From positions 98,321 through 162,320 of the forward strand of contig NW_013657641.1 of assembly GCF_000142905.1 (NCBI RefSeq): a stretch of DNA of 64,000 nt. Reading direction: 5' to 3'. The notes beneath the pieces are model-generated. The model saw only the letters and a list, made by a program, of their open reading frames with translations, was not told the DNA's origin and searched no databases. The stretch is from Thecamonas trahens ATCC 50062. Lineage: Eukaryota > Apusozoa > Apusomonadida > Apusomonadidae. The translations under genes and the position numbers were made by a program. This document shows positions 19,977 to 28,249 of the stretch, one piece after another. Positions within the stretch are counted from its first letter, which is position 1; each line of letters starts with the position of its first letter.

Positions 19977-21650
19977 ATGCTCCGATGGAGTCTCTCCACC
20001 TCGGTCCGGACTCAGACGCGCCTCCGCGCTGCCTCCAACCTTGTTCTCCCGCCGCTGCTTGACCACGCTCGACTGACGGGCACGATCGAGGAGCTGGCCT
20101 CGCCGAGCACCTCGTCGTCGCCCTCGTCGTCGCCATCGATCTCCCCGTCTTTGTCGCTGACCACACACGATGTCCTCGCCCACGCCGCCCGCCTCGCCAC
20201 CGCCTCGATCACCGAGTCTGGATCAGAGGTCACGACGTCCGGCGAGCCCGTTGCAGTCCTTGCACGGCCTGGTCATGGCTTTGTGGCCGGAGTGCTCGCC
20301 GGATGGATGGCCGCGCGGCCAGTCCTCCCTCTCTGCGTGGCCCATCCGCCGGGCGAGCTGTCGTACGCCCTGCACGACGCAGCTCCGAGCACAGTGCTTG
20401 TGCAAGCTGGCATGGAAGAGAGGCTGGCAGGTGAGGGCGTGGTGCCCGAGGAGACCGAGGTCGTCGTCATGGACCCGCTTCCTCCCGCCGCTGCTCCGGC
20501 CGACCGCGACCTGGTCGACCAGCTGGAGCTCGCGCCGCAGGACGTCCGGGCGGCCGGTGCGTTCATTGTGTATACGTCTGGCACCACGGGCCGCCCCAAA
20601 GGCGTGGTTGTCTCGCATCATGCGCTGGTGGCTCAGGTCAACATGCTCCGCGCAGCATGGGCGTGGTCGTCGGCAGACGCGCTGCTCAACGTTCTCCCGC
20701 TCCATCACGTCCACGGGCTGATCAACGTCACCTGTTGCGCCCTGGCAGCCGATGCCGCGCTCAAGCTTGACCCGGCTGGCTTTGATGCTGCTCGGCTGGT
20801 GGATGCTATTGTGCAAGGTGAGGTCAATGTGCTCATGGCGGTGCCAACGGTCTACGCCCGGCTCATCGAGCACGTGCAGGCGCTGCCGGCGGCGGATCAG
20901 GCCGCGTTTCGCGCCGCGAGCGAGGCCATGCGGCTGCAAGTCTGCGGATCGGCGGCACTGCCCGAGCCCGTTCTCCGGGCTTGGGAGGGCGTTTCGGGCC
21001 ACGTCCTGCTGGAGCGGTACGGGATGACCGAGCTTGGCATGGCGCTGTCGAACCCGTATACGCCCGAGAGCGCGCGGCGGCCTGGATGGGTGGGGAGCCC
21101 GCTGCCGGGCGTCACGGCGGCGCTGCGGGATCTGGAGACCAAGGACATGCTTGATGCTGCTCACGAGGGTCCCGGCGAGCTCCTCATCAAGTCGCCCGGC
21201 ATGTTCTCCGAGTACCTCAACAAGCCCGAGGCAACAGCGGCCGAGTTTACTTGCGACGGCTGGTTCACCACCGGCGACGCGGCCGCACGCGACCTTGCCA
21301 CAGGTGAATACCGCATTCTCGGCCGTCTTTCGGCCGACATCCTCAAGGTCTCTGGCTACAAGATTTCCGCGCTGGAGATCGAGCGCGCGCTGTTGGCGCT
21401 GCCGACCGTCCGCGACGTTGCGGTCGTCGGCGTCCCGCACGAGACCAAGGGTGAGTCGGTGGTCGCGGTCGTCGAGCTGGCGCGCACGTGGCACGACGGC
21501 GATGATGCGCTGCTCGCGCACCTTTGCGATGGAGCTGCTAGTGAGCTCGCCAGCTACAAGATGCCATCACGGGTGGTGGTGGTGGACAGTCTCCCGCGCA
21601 ACACCCAGGGCAAGGTCATGAAGCGCGAGCTGGTGGCGCAGCTGACATAG
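19977..21650 (+). CDS. ACSF3: Acyl-CoA synthetase family member 3-like (malonyl-CoA synthetase), mitochondrial
   Basis: 557 residues. Activates malonate (or methylmalonate) to its CoA thioester with ATP, feeding mitochondrial fatty-acid synthesis. The N-terminus MLRWSLSTSVRTQTRLRAAS is an Arg/Ser-rich, acid-free mitochondrial presequence. ANL-superfamily motifs are complete: YTSGTTGRPKGVVVSHHAL (AMP-binding loop), LPLHHVHGL, ERYGMTELGMALSNPYTPES, DGWFTTGDAA, LGRLSADILKVSGYKIS, and the catalytic Lys in NTQGKVMKREL. The GMALSNP and WVGSPLPGV blocks are characteristic of ACSF3 among acyl-CoA synthetases. The frame is open far upstream, but that part is antisense or shadow of the methyltransferase gene; the presequence sets the start. 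It lies 82 bases after the methyltransferase stop on the same strand. Confidence 0.88.
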   Translation: MLRWSLSTSVRTQTRLRAASNLVLPPLLDHARLTGTIEELASPSTSSSPSSSPSISPSLSLTTHDVLAHAARLATASITESGSEVTTSGEPVAVLARPGHGFVAGVLAGWMAARPVLPLCVAHPPGELSYALHDAAPSTVLVQAGMEERLAGEGVVPEETEVVVMDPLPPAAAPADRDLVDQLELAPQDVRAAGAFIVYTSGTTGRPKGVVVSHHALVAQVNMLRAAWAWSSADALLNVLPLHHVHGLINVTCCALAADAALKLDPAGFDAARLVDAIVQGEVNVLMAVPTVYARLIEHVQALPAADQAAFRAASEAMRLQVCGSAALPEPVLRAWEGVSGHVLLERYGMTELGMALSNPYTPESARRPGWVGSPLPGVTAALRDLETKDMLDAAHEGPGELLIKSPGMFSEYLNKPEATAAEFTCDGWFTTGDAAARDLATGEYRILGRLSADILKVSGYKISALEIERALLALPTVRDVAVVGVPHETKGESVVAVVELARTWHDGDDALLAHLCDGAASELASYKMPSRVVVVDSLPRNTQGKVMKRELVAQLT

Positions 21651-21700
21651 TCTGGCTTGATCGGCAGCAATAAACACGATGCATCCAGCACCAAGCGTCA
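21651..21700. other. Tail-to-tail spacer of 50 bases
   Basis: Lies between the ACSF3-like stop and the CWC27-like stop. It includes the sequence aataaa (about 21670), which in the plus direction could serve as the polyadenylation signal of the synthetase gene. Confidence 0.55.
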
Positions 21701-22786
21701 TCACCGCTTCCCACCGGCCGCCTTGCGCTTGGCCAGCATGGCCTGGAGTCGCGCGAGTTTGGACGCGGTGTGAGCGGCACGGGCGTCGTCATCGGCAAAG
21801 GCCGCGGCCTTGGCCTTGTACGTGGCAACGAGCTCGGACGGCGGCGCAAGGACGGGTGGCGGCGGAGGAGGCTGAGCCGCGGGCGGTGGGGAGGGAGCAG
21901 TGGCAGCAGGTGGTGATGGGGCGGGAGCAGGGGCGCGCGGCGCGGGAGGCGATGCGTGATGGACGAGCTTTTTGCGCTTGCGCTTGGCCTTGGCCTTGGC
22001 CTTGTGGGCTCCGACAACGTCATGGACGGCACGGATTCGGGGAGGCGCGGCGAGGAGCGGGGCGGCGTGGTCATCGTCGTCGTCGTCGTCGCGGAGGGTT
22101 ATCGATGGCTCGCCGACAGTGGCCGAGCCAAAGGAGAGGAGGGCGGCATTGGTGACAGCCTTGCGCTTGCGCTTGCGCTTCCGCTTGGGCGCACGGAGCT
22201 TGGCGATGGCGGCAGCGACGTGTGTAGCCGGGACGAGGTCGAGGAAGGGGTTGACGGTGATGTCGATGGAAGTGATGGTAGGCAGAACCTCTGGGCGGAA
22301 TGAGACCTCATTGATGAGCATTTCTGTCATAGCCATGATGGTGAAGAGCGAGCGGTTGACGACCTTGCCAATGATGGTGGCCTTGCCGTCAAGATCTGGC
22401 AGCGGAGCGAGAGTGATGAGCAGCTGCGATCTGTTCCTGTTGTCGGGAGAAGCCATACAAGCCACGATGCCGCGCTTTGCAAACTTGATGCGTTTGTGAA
22501 ACTCATGCCCAATGCCCGAATCACTGCCACTCTCCGGATCATAATTAATGGAGAATCCACCAGTGCCCGAATCGGTAGGATCGCCCACTACCACGCCGCT
22601 CTCCTTGTCGATGCGGAAGAAGCCGCAGCCGTCGTACGCGCCTCCGGCTGCCAGCGAGAGCACATTGCGGACGTTCTCCCTCGCCTCACGTGCCCAGAGC
22701 TCCACCTCTACATCTCCCTTGCTGGTGTGCACTACCATCTTGCCCGACGTCGCAGGTTCGTGGGATACCGTCTCGTTGGCGCTCAT
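21701..22786 (-). CDS. CWC27: CWC27-like spliceosomal cyclophilin, probably without isomerase activity
   Basis: 361 residues starting MSANETVSHEPATSGKM, which aligns with the start of CWC27. This places a cyclophilin-like protein in the activated spliceosome with CWC22/EJC factors. Cyclophilin fold blocks: KGDVEVELWAREARENVRN, GAYDGCGFFRIDKES, DPTDSGTGGFSI, HEFHKRIKFAKRGIVACMAS, SQLLITLAPLPDLDGKATI and IDITVNPFLDLVPA, the last being a CWC27 hallmark. Catalytic cyclophilin positions are changed: the usual F-x-x-Q-G-G-D is VVVGD, and the His of H-T-I/V-F-G-K is Ala in ATIIGKV. A Lys/Arg- and Pro-rich tail follows, with two KRKRKRK-like nuclear signals. Upstream open codons to 23101 lack homology and are left out. 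Confidence 0.87.
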   Translation of the reverse strand: MSANETVSHEPATSGKMVVHTSKGDVEVELWAREARENVRNVLSLAAGGAYDGCGFFRIDKESGVVVGDPTDSGTGGFSINYDPESGSDSGIGHEFHKRIKFAKRGIVACMASPDNRNRSQLLITLAPLPDLDGKATIIGKVVNRSLFTIMAMTEMLINEVSFRPEVLPTITSIDITVNPFLDLVPATHVAAAIAKLRAPKRKRKRKRKAVTNAALLSFGSATVGEPSITLRDDDDDDDHAAPLLAAPPRIRAVHDVVGAHKAKAKAKRKRKKLVHHASPPAPRAPAPAPSPPAATAPSPPPAAQPPPPPPVLAPPSELVATYKAKAAAFADDDARAAHTASKLARLQAMLAKRKAAGGKR

Positions 22787-23259
22787 GGCTGGTGTGGTGG
22801 TGCCGCCTAGGTCGGCGAGTCGAGTCGAGTGGCCGTCGCTGTCGCTGTCGCCTGTCTTGGCTTTGGACACAAGGAGCGATTCAATTAATTGAAGGATGGC
22901 CGCCGGAAATGACCAAAGGCGTGGATGAAGTCGATGGTGATGGGGCGACAATGGGCCGAGTATGGGCGGACGAGAGGTGCTGAAGAGGGGGGGGGTGGCG
23001 AGGGGATGGGATGTGGGGGTGATCGGGGTCAGGATGGGGCTTGATGGTGGCTTGATGCTCTTCCTACGACTTTTAGCGGGGCCGGGGGGGGTTATGGCCA
23101 AATCTGCTCAATTTTTGTGATCCCATGCAGATGCGGAAGCAGCTCGCACGGCCGCACTTGAGGCTCGGGGAAGCCATATCCGCACCTCCTTGCTGTTCTC
23201 TGGTGCTCATGCACATCGGCTCTGCCTCGATTCTGCACGTAGGAAAGACATACATGGCT
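22787..23259. other. Spacer upstream of the CWC27-like gene
   Basis: 473 bases between the CWC27-like start and the next gene's stop on the same strand. There is a G run near 22986 and another near 23084. I see no gene. Confidence 0.5.
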
Positions 23260-24525
23260 TTACACCAGCTTGTGGGTCCGCATCTTCCGCTCGTGGAGGG
23301 TGCGCTGGTAGCCGACCTCTGATGGCTCAGAGACGGAGTAGTCGGGGACCTTGCCCTCTGCAGCGTTGCGGTCGATGACGCGATTGGCAAGTTTGTCGAT
23401 GTCTGCGGCGTAGGTAGTCTCGAGGCGCATCTCGCGGTCGAGGCCCAGCTTGAGCGAGCGCTGCAGGTTCTTGGAGTAGATGGTGGAGAAGGCGCGGTCC
23501 GTGGTCGGCGGGCGCCACTCGAACGACTGGGTGTAGACCGAGGCAGCGGGCTCGGGCCGCTTGCCTTGTGCAAGCATGCGATCGAGCTCGAGCTGGGAGA
23601 GGGCGGTCTGGCCGTGTGCGTCGAACCGCGACGAGCCGGCGTCGTTTTGCTGCAGGTTGATCTTGTTGGTGGAGAGGCCGGCGAGAACGGGCGAGCCCGG
23701 GCGGGCGGTGTTGGCCATGAGGTCCGCATCGTACTCTGCACAGAGGTCGAGACCGTGGACATCATGGTCCGCGTTGTCGTTGCCGACAAACGAGGCCGAG
23801 GCGTCGCGTGTGGCGGTGGCGTACAGCTCAGTGAAGGAGGTTGCCGGCGGGCGTGCGGCGAGCGCAGCGCGGGCCTCTAGCTCACCTTCTGCGGTAAAGG
23901 CAGCATAGACAGCACTCCGCCAGGGGAACGAGTCGCGAAGGCTATCTTGACCGACAAGCGCGCCCTGCAGTCGCCGCATGGCCTGAATGAAGGCGGTCTT
24001 CCCGGCATCTCTGAGCGAGGCGTACCAGCTGGCGAGAGCGGCCATCCAGACGGGGCGGATGATGTTTCCGGCAAAGAACTGAAGATAGGCCTCGACGGCA
24101 TGCGGGCCCGAGTCCTCGCCCAGCTCGGTCGCCATGGCCTCCATGTACCTGGCCAGGACGGTGGCCTCGATGTCATCGAAGTCTGCTGTGGTCAGGTACT
24201 CCCACTGTGCGCCGATGTCGGCAGGCTGGATCCCGTCCCATCCGTGCTTGGGGCGATGAGCGGCACAGCGGAGAATGACTTGCGAGTCTGTCTCTGGTCC
24301 ACGGGCCTGGACGATGCCTGCCCGCGCAGCAGCACGATGACCGGCAGCCTGGCTCGGCCGAGCACTCGCGCTGGCTCGCTTGGCAAAGAGCGAGAGGAGG
24401 CGGATGAGGGCACGCCGGTCGTCCTCGCAGGCACCATGGGTGAGGTACTCTTCCATGACCGTCACAAGCACCTCGTCGAGGTACGGGGCCAGTCCGCGCG
24501 GGAACAGCGCTCTCCTGCGCGACAT
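23260..24525 (-). CDS. Hypothetical protein, 421 residues
   Basis: Single exon from ATG 24525 (MSRRRALFPRGL). The coding character is good (strong GC3, no low-complexity bulk) but I do not recognise the family. Visible: an N-terminal helical part PYLDEVLVTVMEEYL, a Trp/Tyr-rich middle (GAQWEYLTTADFDDIEAT, IIRPVWMAALASWYASLR), and a charged C-terminus with FEWRPPTTDRAFSTIYSKN and GYQRTLHERKMRTHKLV. No signal peptide or membrane helix. The frame is open upstream only because the 30-bp repeat there keeps all frames open; that part is left out. Divergent from the DUF4139 gene across a repeat-filled 312-base spacer. Confidence 0.62.
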   Translation of the reverse strand: MSRRRALFPRGLAPYLDEVLVTVMEEYLTHGACEDDRRALIRLLSLFAKRASASARPSQAAGHRAAARAGIVQARGPETDSQVILRCAAHRPKHGWDGIQPADIGAQWEYLTTADFDDIEATVLARYMEAMATELGEDSGPHAVEAYLQFFAGNIIRPVWMAALASWYASLRDAGKTAFIQAMRRLQGALVGQDSLRDSFPWRSAVYAAFTAEGELEARAALAARPPATSFTELYATATRDASASFVGNDNADHDVHGLDLCAEYDADLMANTARPGSPVLAGLSTNKINLQQNDAGSSRFDAHGQTALSQLELDRMLAQGKRPEPAASVYTQSFEWRPPTTDRAFSTIYSKNLQRSLKLGLDREMRLETTYAADIDKLANRVIDRNAAEGKVPDYSVSEPSEVGYQRTLHERKMRTHKLV

Positions 24526-24837
24526 GATAGAGTCTGGAAGGAGAGACGGGTGTGCGTCCGTTGGCTGTTGGCCGGCGCCACACGTTGTTGGGGGCCAACG
24601 ATTGTTTGTTGTTGGCGGGAATGGGCAACGATTGTTTGTTGTTGGCGGGAATGGGCAACGATTGTTTGTTGTTGGCGGGAATGGGCAACGATTGTTTGTT
24701 GTTGGCGGGAATGGGCAACGATTGTTTGTTGTTGGCGGGAATGGGCAACGATTGTTTGTTGTTGGCGGGAATGGGCAACGATTGTTTGTTGTTGGCGGGA
24801 ATGGGCAACGATTGTTCGCTGGTAGACCCGTCTCGCC
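24526..24837. promoter_or_regulatory. Divergent promoter filled with a 30-bp tandem repeat
   Basis: The ATGs of the hypothetical gene (-) and the DUF4139 gene (+) face away from each other across 312 bases, so any shared promoter must be here. Most of it (about 24598-24816) is the tandem repeat listed separately. Promoter function is inferred from position. Confidence 0.5.
24598..24816. repeat. 30-bp tandem repeat, seven exact copies plus a partial
   Basis: Unit attgtttgttgttggcggga followed by atgggcaacg, seven times without a mismatch, then a diverged partial (attgttcgct). As 30 is a multiple of three, it creates long open frames in several frames, reading for example as NNRCPFPPTT; these are artefacts. 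Perfect identity means recent amplification or homogenisation. Confidence 0.95.
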
Positions 24838-26461
24838 ATGACGACGAGCCAGGTAACGCTCCACCAGCAAGGAGCGCACGTGCGGAGGCGATGCCAAGGA
24901 GTAGTCGAGGGTGGCCATGTGGCGCTCGTCTTCCCTGCCCTCTCTCCGCATGTGGTCGTCCGCACGGTCACCGCCTCGGTGGTGGCAGTCAATCCGCCTG
25001 GCGCCGCCCTCGTGGCGTCATCGATGCCGTCATCGCCAACAGCAGCAACGACGCCCGAGCCGACGCCCGAGCCGACACCCGAGCCGAAGGCAATGGGGCC
25101 GACGCCAGAGGCTAGGCCAGCAGAGCCGACATCATCACCGCCACCGCCAGCATCATCATCGCGATCTGGCTCGCTCTGCGCCTGGATCGACCGTGTCGAG
25201 GTGTCCAAGCTCCCGCCGCTCCCTCCACCGCTTCCTGCTGGCGATGAAAACGTGGGCGGAGAGGTTGAGACCGTTGCGTCCGGACATGCTGCTGGCAAGG
25301 AGCGACGTTGGGCCGTGGATGAGGTCATCGAGTCGTGGGCGGTGGCTGCAGCGGATGCGGCAAAGTCTGTCGAGGAGTACATGGCAGCAGTGGCCGGGCT
25401 CGATGCCATGTTCGATGCGGTGGCCGGGGTGCGGAAGCAGATGTACCGACCGAGTCTGCCACGGCCTCGCGCACGCAGTCTGCGCGCTGCGGCGACATTG
25501 TGGTCTCTGTCACCGGCTCAGAGGCTGCAGAGGGGCATGTGGTCGAGGTGGAGGTTCAGTATGTGGTGACTCGGGTAGGATGGAAGCCCGAGTACGAGGT
25601 CAGGATCGATACGGTGGCCAACGAGGCCGAGATTGTAGTCCACGCAGGGGTGGACAACAACTGCGGCGAGGCTTGGGGCAGTGCGGATGCGCCAGTGGAA
25701 GTCGACTTTACCTATCTACCGCTCCCAGTCGACGCGTGCGCGCTGCCGACGGCCGAGCCACCGCCGGTGGTAGCGGTAGTTACCGGCGATGAGCACTTGA
25801 CCGATGTTGCCGAGGCCGGCTTTGCCTTTGCGGAGCTCCCACAATTCAGTGCGGCTGCAGTTGTGGTGAGTGGCGAGAGCAGGGTCGAGATTGGGAGCGT
25901 GGTGTTGCCTGTGGTGGCCCAGGTCCACGTGGTCGCGCCTGCGCAGGAGCCATTGGCGTACCTCCGAGTTGACTTGGAGAACACAAGCGGTCGGTTGCTT
26001 GCGCCTGGCGAGGCTTCCGTCTTTGCAGACGGTAGCTTTGTGGGCGGCTAGCAATGTCGGCGGTGGCACCCGCGGCACGCTTCCGGCTCTTCTGTGGTGC
26101 CGACGGCGACATCGACATCGAGTACACGCCGCCGATTATGGTCGACGGGGCCGGCGAGGCTGAGGCGACAGCAAGGCGGGTCGAGCACCTCGTCCGGGTG
26201 ACCAACCCCAAGGACCGACCGATTCAGCTGCTGATGCGACACCCGCTGCCTGCGGCAAACGACCCGCGAGTCCGGGTCACGCTTGTCACACCCGAGATCG
26301 TGGCCGCCGATCCACGGGTGAGCCTCGCCAACGGGGCCATTGTCTGGTCGCTGCAGGTCGAGGCCGGCGATGAGGTCCGGCTGCCGCTCACGTACGCACT
26401 CGAGAGCGAGTCTGGCGTCGGGCCGCCGGTCCTCCGCGGCCAGCCGGCGGAGCGTCACTGA
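24838..26461 (+). CDS. DUF4139 / mucoidy-inhibitor-A-like protein, with two single-base breaks
   Basis: About 540 residues over three frames. Frame 1 (24838 to about 25445) has the DUF4140-like start SQVTLHQQGAHVRR and HVALVFPALSPHV, a Pro/Glu repeat linker, and a helical segment VDEVIESWAVAAADAAKSV. Frame 2 (to about 26042) has VVEVEVQYVVTRVGWKPEYE, the DUF4139 hallmark W-x-P-x-Y, then NNCGEAWGS. It ends EASVFADGSFVG. Frame 3 has RFRLFCGADGDIDIEY, VRVTNPKDRPIQLLMRHPLP and a final Ig-like strand set. A missing base near 25443-25452 and one in the GGG at 26042-26044 reconnect them. The family is wide in bacteria and eukaryotes, with no firmly known biochemistry. Its stop overlaps the opposing macro-domain gene's stop by seven bases. 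Confidence 0.78.
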
Positions 26462-27960
26462 ACCACGCATTCGCTCTGCTTCCCAGTTCGACGCACGTTC
26501 TTCCGCTTAGCCTTGCACACCTCGGCGTCAGGCTTAATCACACGGTTGATGAACTTTTTCCATGATGAAAAGCCCGGCGGCGGCGGAACGCGCTTGAGCA
26601 CCGGTTTGCACTTTTGTCCAGCCTGTGACGGGTCAAACGGCGGCGGCGGCGGCGTCTTTGCAGCCGATGTGGACTTGGCAGCCGGCGGAGGAGGCGGTGG
26701 AGGCGGGGATGAAGGGCCCACCGGTACCGCTTTGCCACCAGGCGTTACAACCGTCTGCAGTGCGCCCATGTCGGTGTCCATGACATCGGCCCCGTCAGGT
26801 ACTGCGCCATCAACGTCCTCGTTGGTCTCCGGAGAGGCGTCGGCATCGGGTTCGAAGCATAGTTTCTCTTCGGAAGCGGAGGACGAGGACGAGGACGACG
26901 ATGACGAGGAGGCAGGCGCGTCGGGCAGACCAGCCTTGGGCTTGGCGTCCGGCACCAAGTTGGGCGCTGTGTCGACGCGCGGAAAGTAGGTGAGGAGCGC
27001 GTCTTCGTACAGAGCCTTGTCGTTGGCCATGAAAACGCAGAAGACGATGCGATCAAAGGCTGTGGCGTTTTCTGGCGAGGCGTCCATCCACTCTCGGACA
27101 GCGCGGACGGCAAAGCGGGCGGCTGGCTCATTGGGAAAGCCGTATACACCGGTGGCGATGCAGCAGAACGCGATTGAGGTCAAGCCGTGGGCCTTTGCCA
27201 GCTCGAGGGAGGAGAGATAACACGAGACAAGCTCAAAGGCGTCCTCGCGACAGAGCTCTGTCCACACGATGGGCCCGACCGTGTGAATGACGTGCCGAGC
27301 GGCTAGTTTGTAGCCGTGGGTGATCTTGGCGTCGCCCGGCTCGCACCCGTCGAGCTGCTCGCACTCTTCACGGAGCTCCAGGCCTGCAGCGCGATGAATG
27401 GCGCCGTCGACACCACCGCCACCAAGCATCTGTGTGTAGAGCAGAGATGTGAGTGCATGCGCCGATCAGCGAGACAAAGTGGCTATGACCGCATCATCCT
27501 TTCATGCGTGCGATAGCCAAGCCGCCCCCGATGACCTCGATGACCCTCCGTAGCTCTCGGCAACGCTGATGACCCCGATGACCGCTGATGACCGCTGATG
27601 ATCCCAGACGACCGCTGATGACCCCCGATGATCCCAGACGACCACTGATGATCCCCGACGATCCCAGACGACCGCTGATGACCGCTGATGATCCCAGACG
27701 ACCGCTGATGACCCCCGATGACCCCCCGAGAGCCCCTGATGCCCCCCCCCCCCCCCCACCCGCCTCAAACATACCCTTCCATTGGCAGCATTGACGACAG
27801 CATGGACATGCAACTGGGTGATGTCCCCACGATGCAGGACCAGCCTCTCATTGGCCTCTGGCCATACTCTCGGACGACCATCTGGAGGGAACACCCGCTC
27901 TGCCTTCTGGTCCTCCAGCACATACACACTCCACGGCACACTGTCCCTCTCACTCGCCAT
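26455..27960 (-). CDS. MacroD-type ADP-ribose-binding macro-domain protein
   Basis: Two exons: 27960-27775 (MASERDSVPWSVYVLEDQKA...LHRGDITQLHVHAVVNAAN, Gly, Arg) and 27429-26455, which resumes at MLGGGGVDGAIHRAAG. Donor gtatgt and acceptor ctacacacag join in phase 0 exactly inside the ligand-binding loop, rebuilding NAANGRMLGGGGVDGAIHRA. Further family blocks are GDAKITHGYKL, HVIHTVGPI, LVSCYLSSLELA and the phosphate loop IATGVYGFPNEPAA. This matches MACROD1/2-type hydrolases, which remove mono-ADP-ribose from acidic side chains and O-acetyl-ADP-ribose. A Ser-rich, then Pro-rich linker follows the domain, ending in a basic tail FSSWKKFINRVIK...KRKNVRR. Activity is inferred. The intron contains a minisatellite and C run. 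Confidence 0.88.
27560..27757. repeat. Imperfect minisatellite and C run in the macro-domain intron
   Basis: Repeated gatgaccgctgatgatccca and gacgacc-type blocks from about 27560 to 27725, then a run of about 17 C (27741-27757). In the gene's sense this is ATC/GGTCATC repeats and poly-G. The intron is about 345 bases; splice phases on either side are intact. Confidence 0.85.
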
Positions 27961-28249
27961 ATTCGTCTTTGGCGCCACGTGTGGTCTCTTCTGGTCCAGG
28001 ACGAGGTGGTCAAGGGGCTTGAGTGTGGTGGCGGTCAGCGGCTGATCGGGTGCCTGTCGTTTCCCCTCACTTGGGCAGAAGGAACACTCGCTGCGAATGG
28101 AAGGTGTCAGTCGGGGGGGGGGGGGGGGGGGGGGGGGGGCTGGGGACAGGCAACAGCCTCAGACAGGCAACAGCCTCAGACAGGCAACAGCCTCAGACAG
28201 GCAACAGCCTCAGACAGGCAACAGCCTCAGACAACAGCCTCGGCTTCAT
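27961..28249. repeat. Spacer with a 28-base G run and a 17-bp tandem repeat
   Basis: Between the macro-domain start and the vault-protein stop. G homopolymer of about 28 bases (about 28112-28139), then about five copies of caggcaacagcctcaga (about 28147-28235). On the minus strand the C run is followed by cattcgcag, so it could also be the 3' part of an intron at the end of the vault gene; the next stop after that acceptor comes within eight codons in one frame. Confidence 0.8.

Noticed and set aside
24462-25409. Frames with seven copies of a ten-residue repeat (NNRCPFPPTT, HSRQQQTIVA and others)
   Set aside because: The 30-bp repeat is a multiple of three, so several frames stay open. It lies between two divergent gene starts and is better explained as non-coding.
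27560-27757. CRISPR-like or protein-coding repeat in the macro-domain intron
   Set aside because: The blocks are imperfect, short and directly adjacent with no unique spacers, and the splice sites on both sides join a macro domain in phase.
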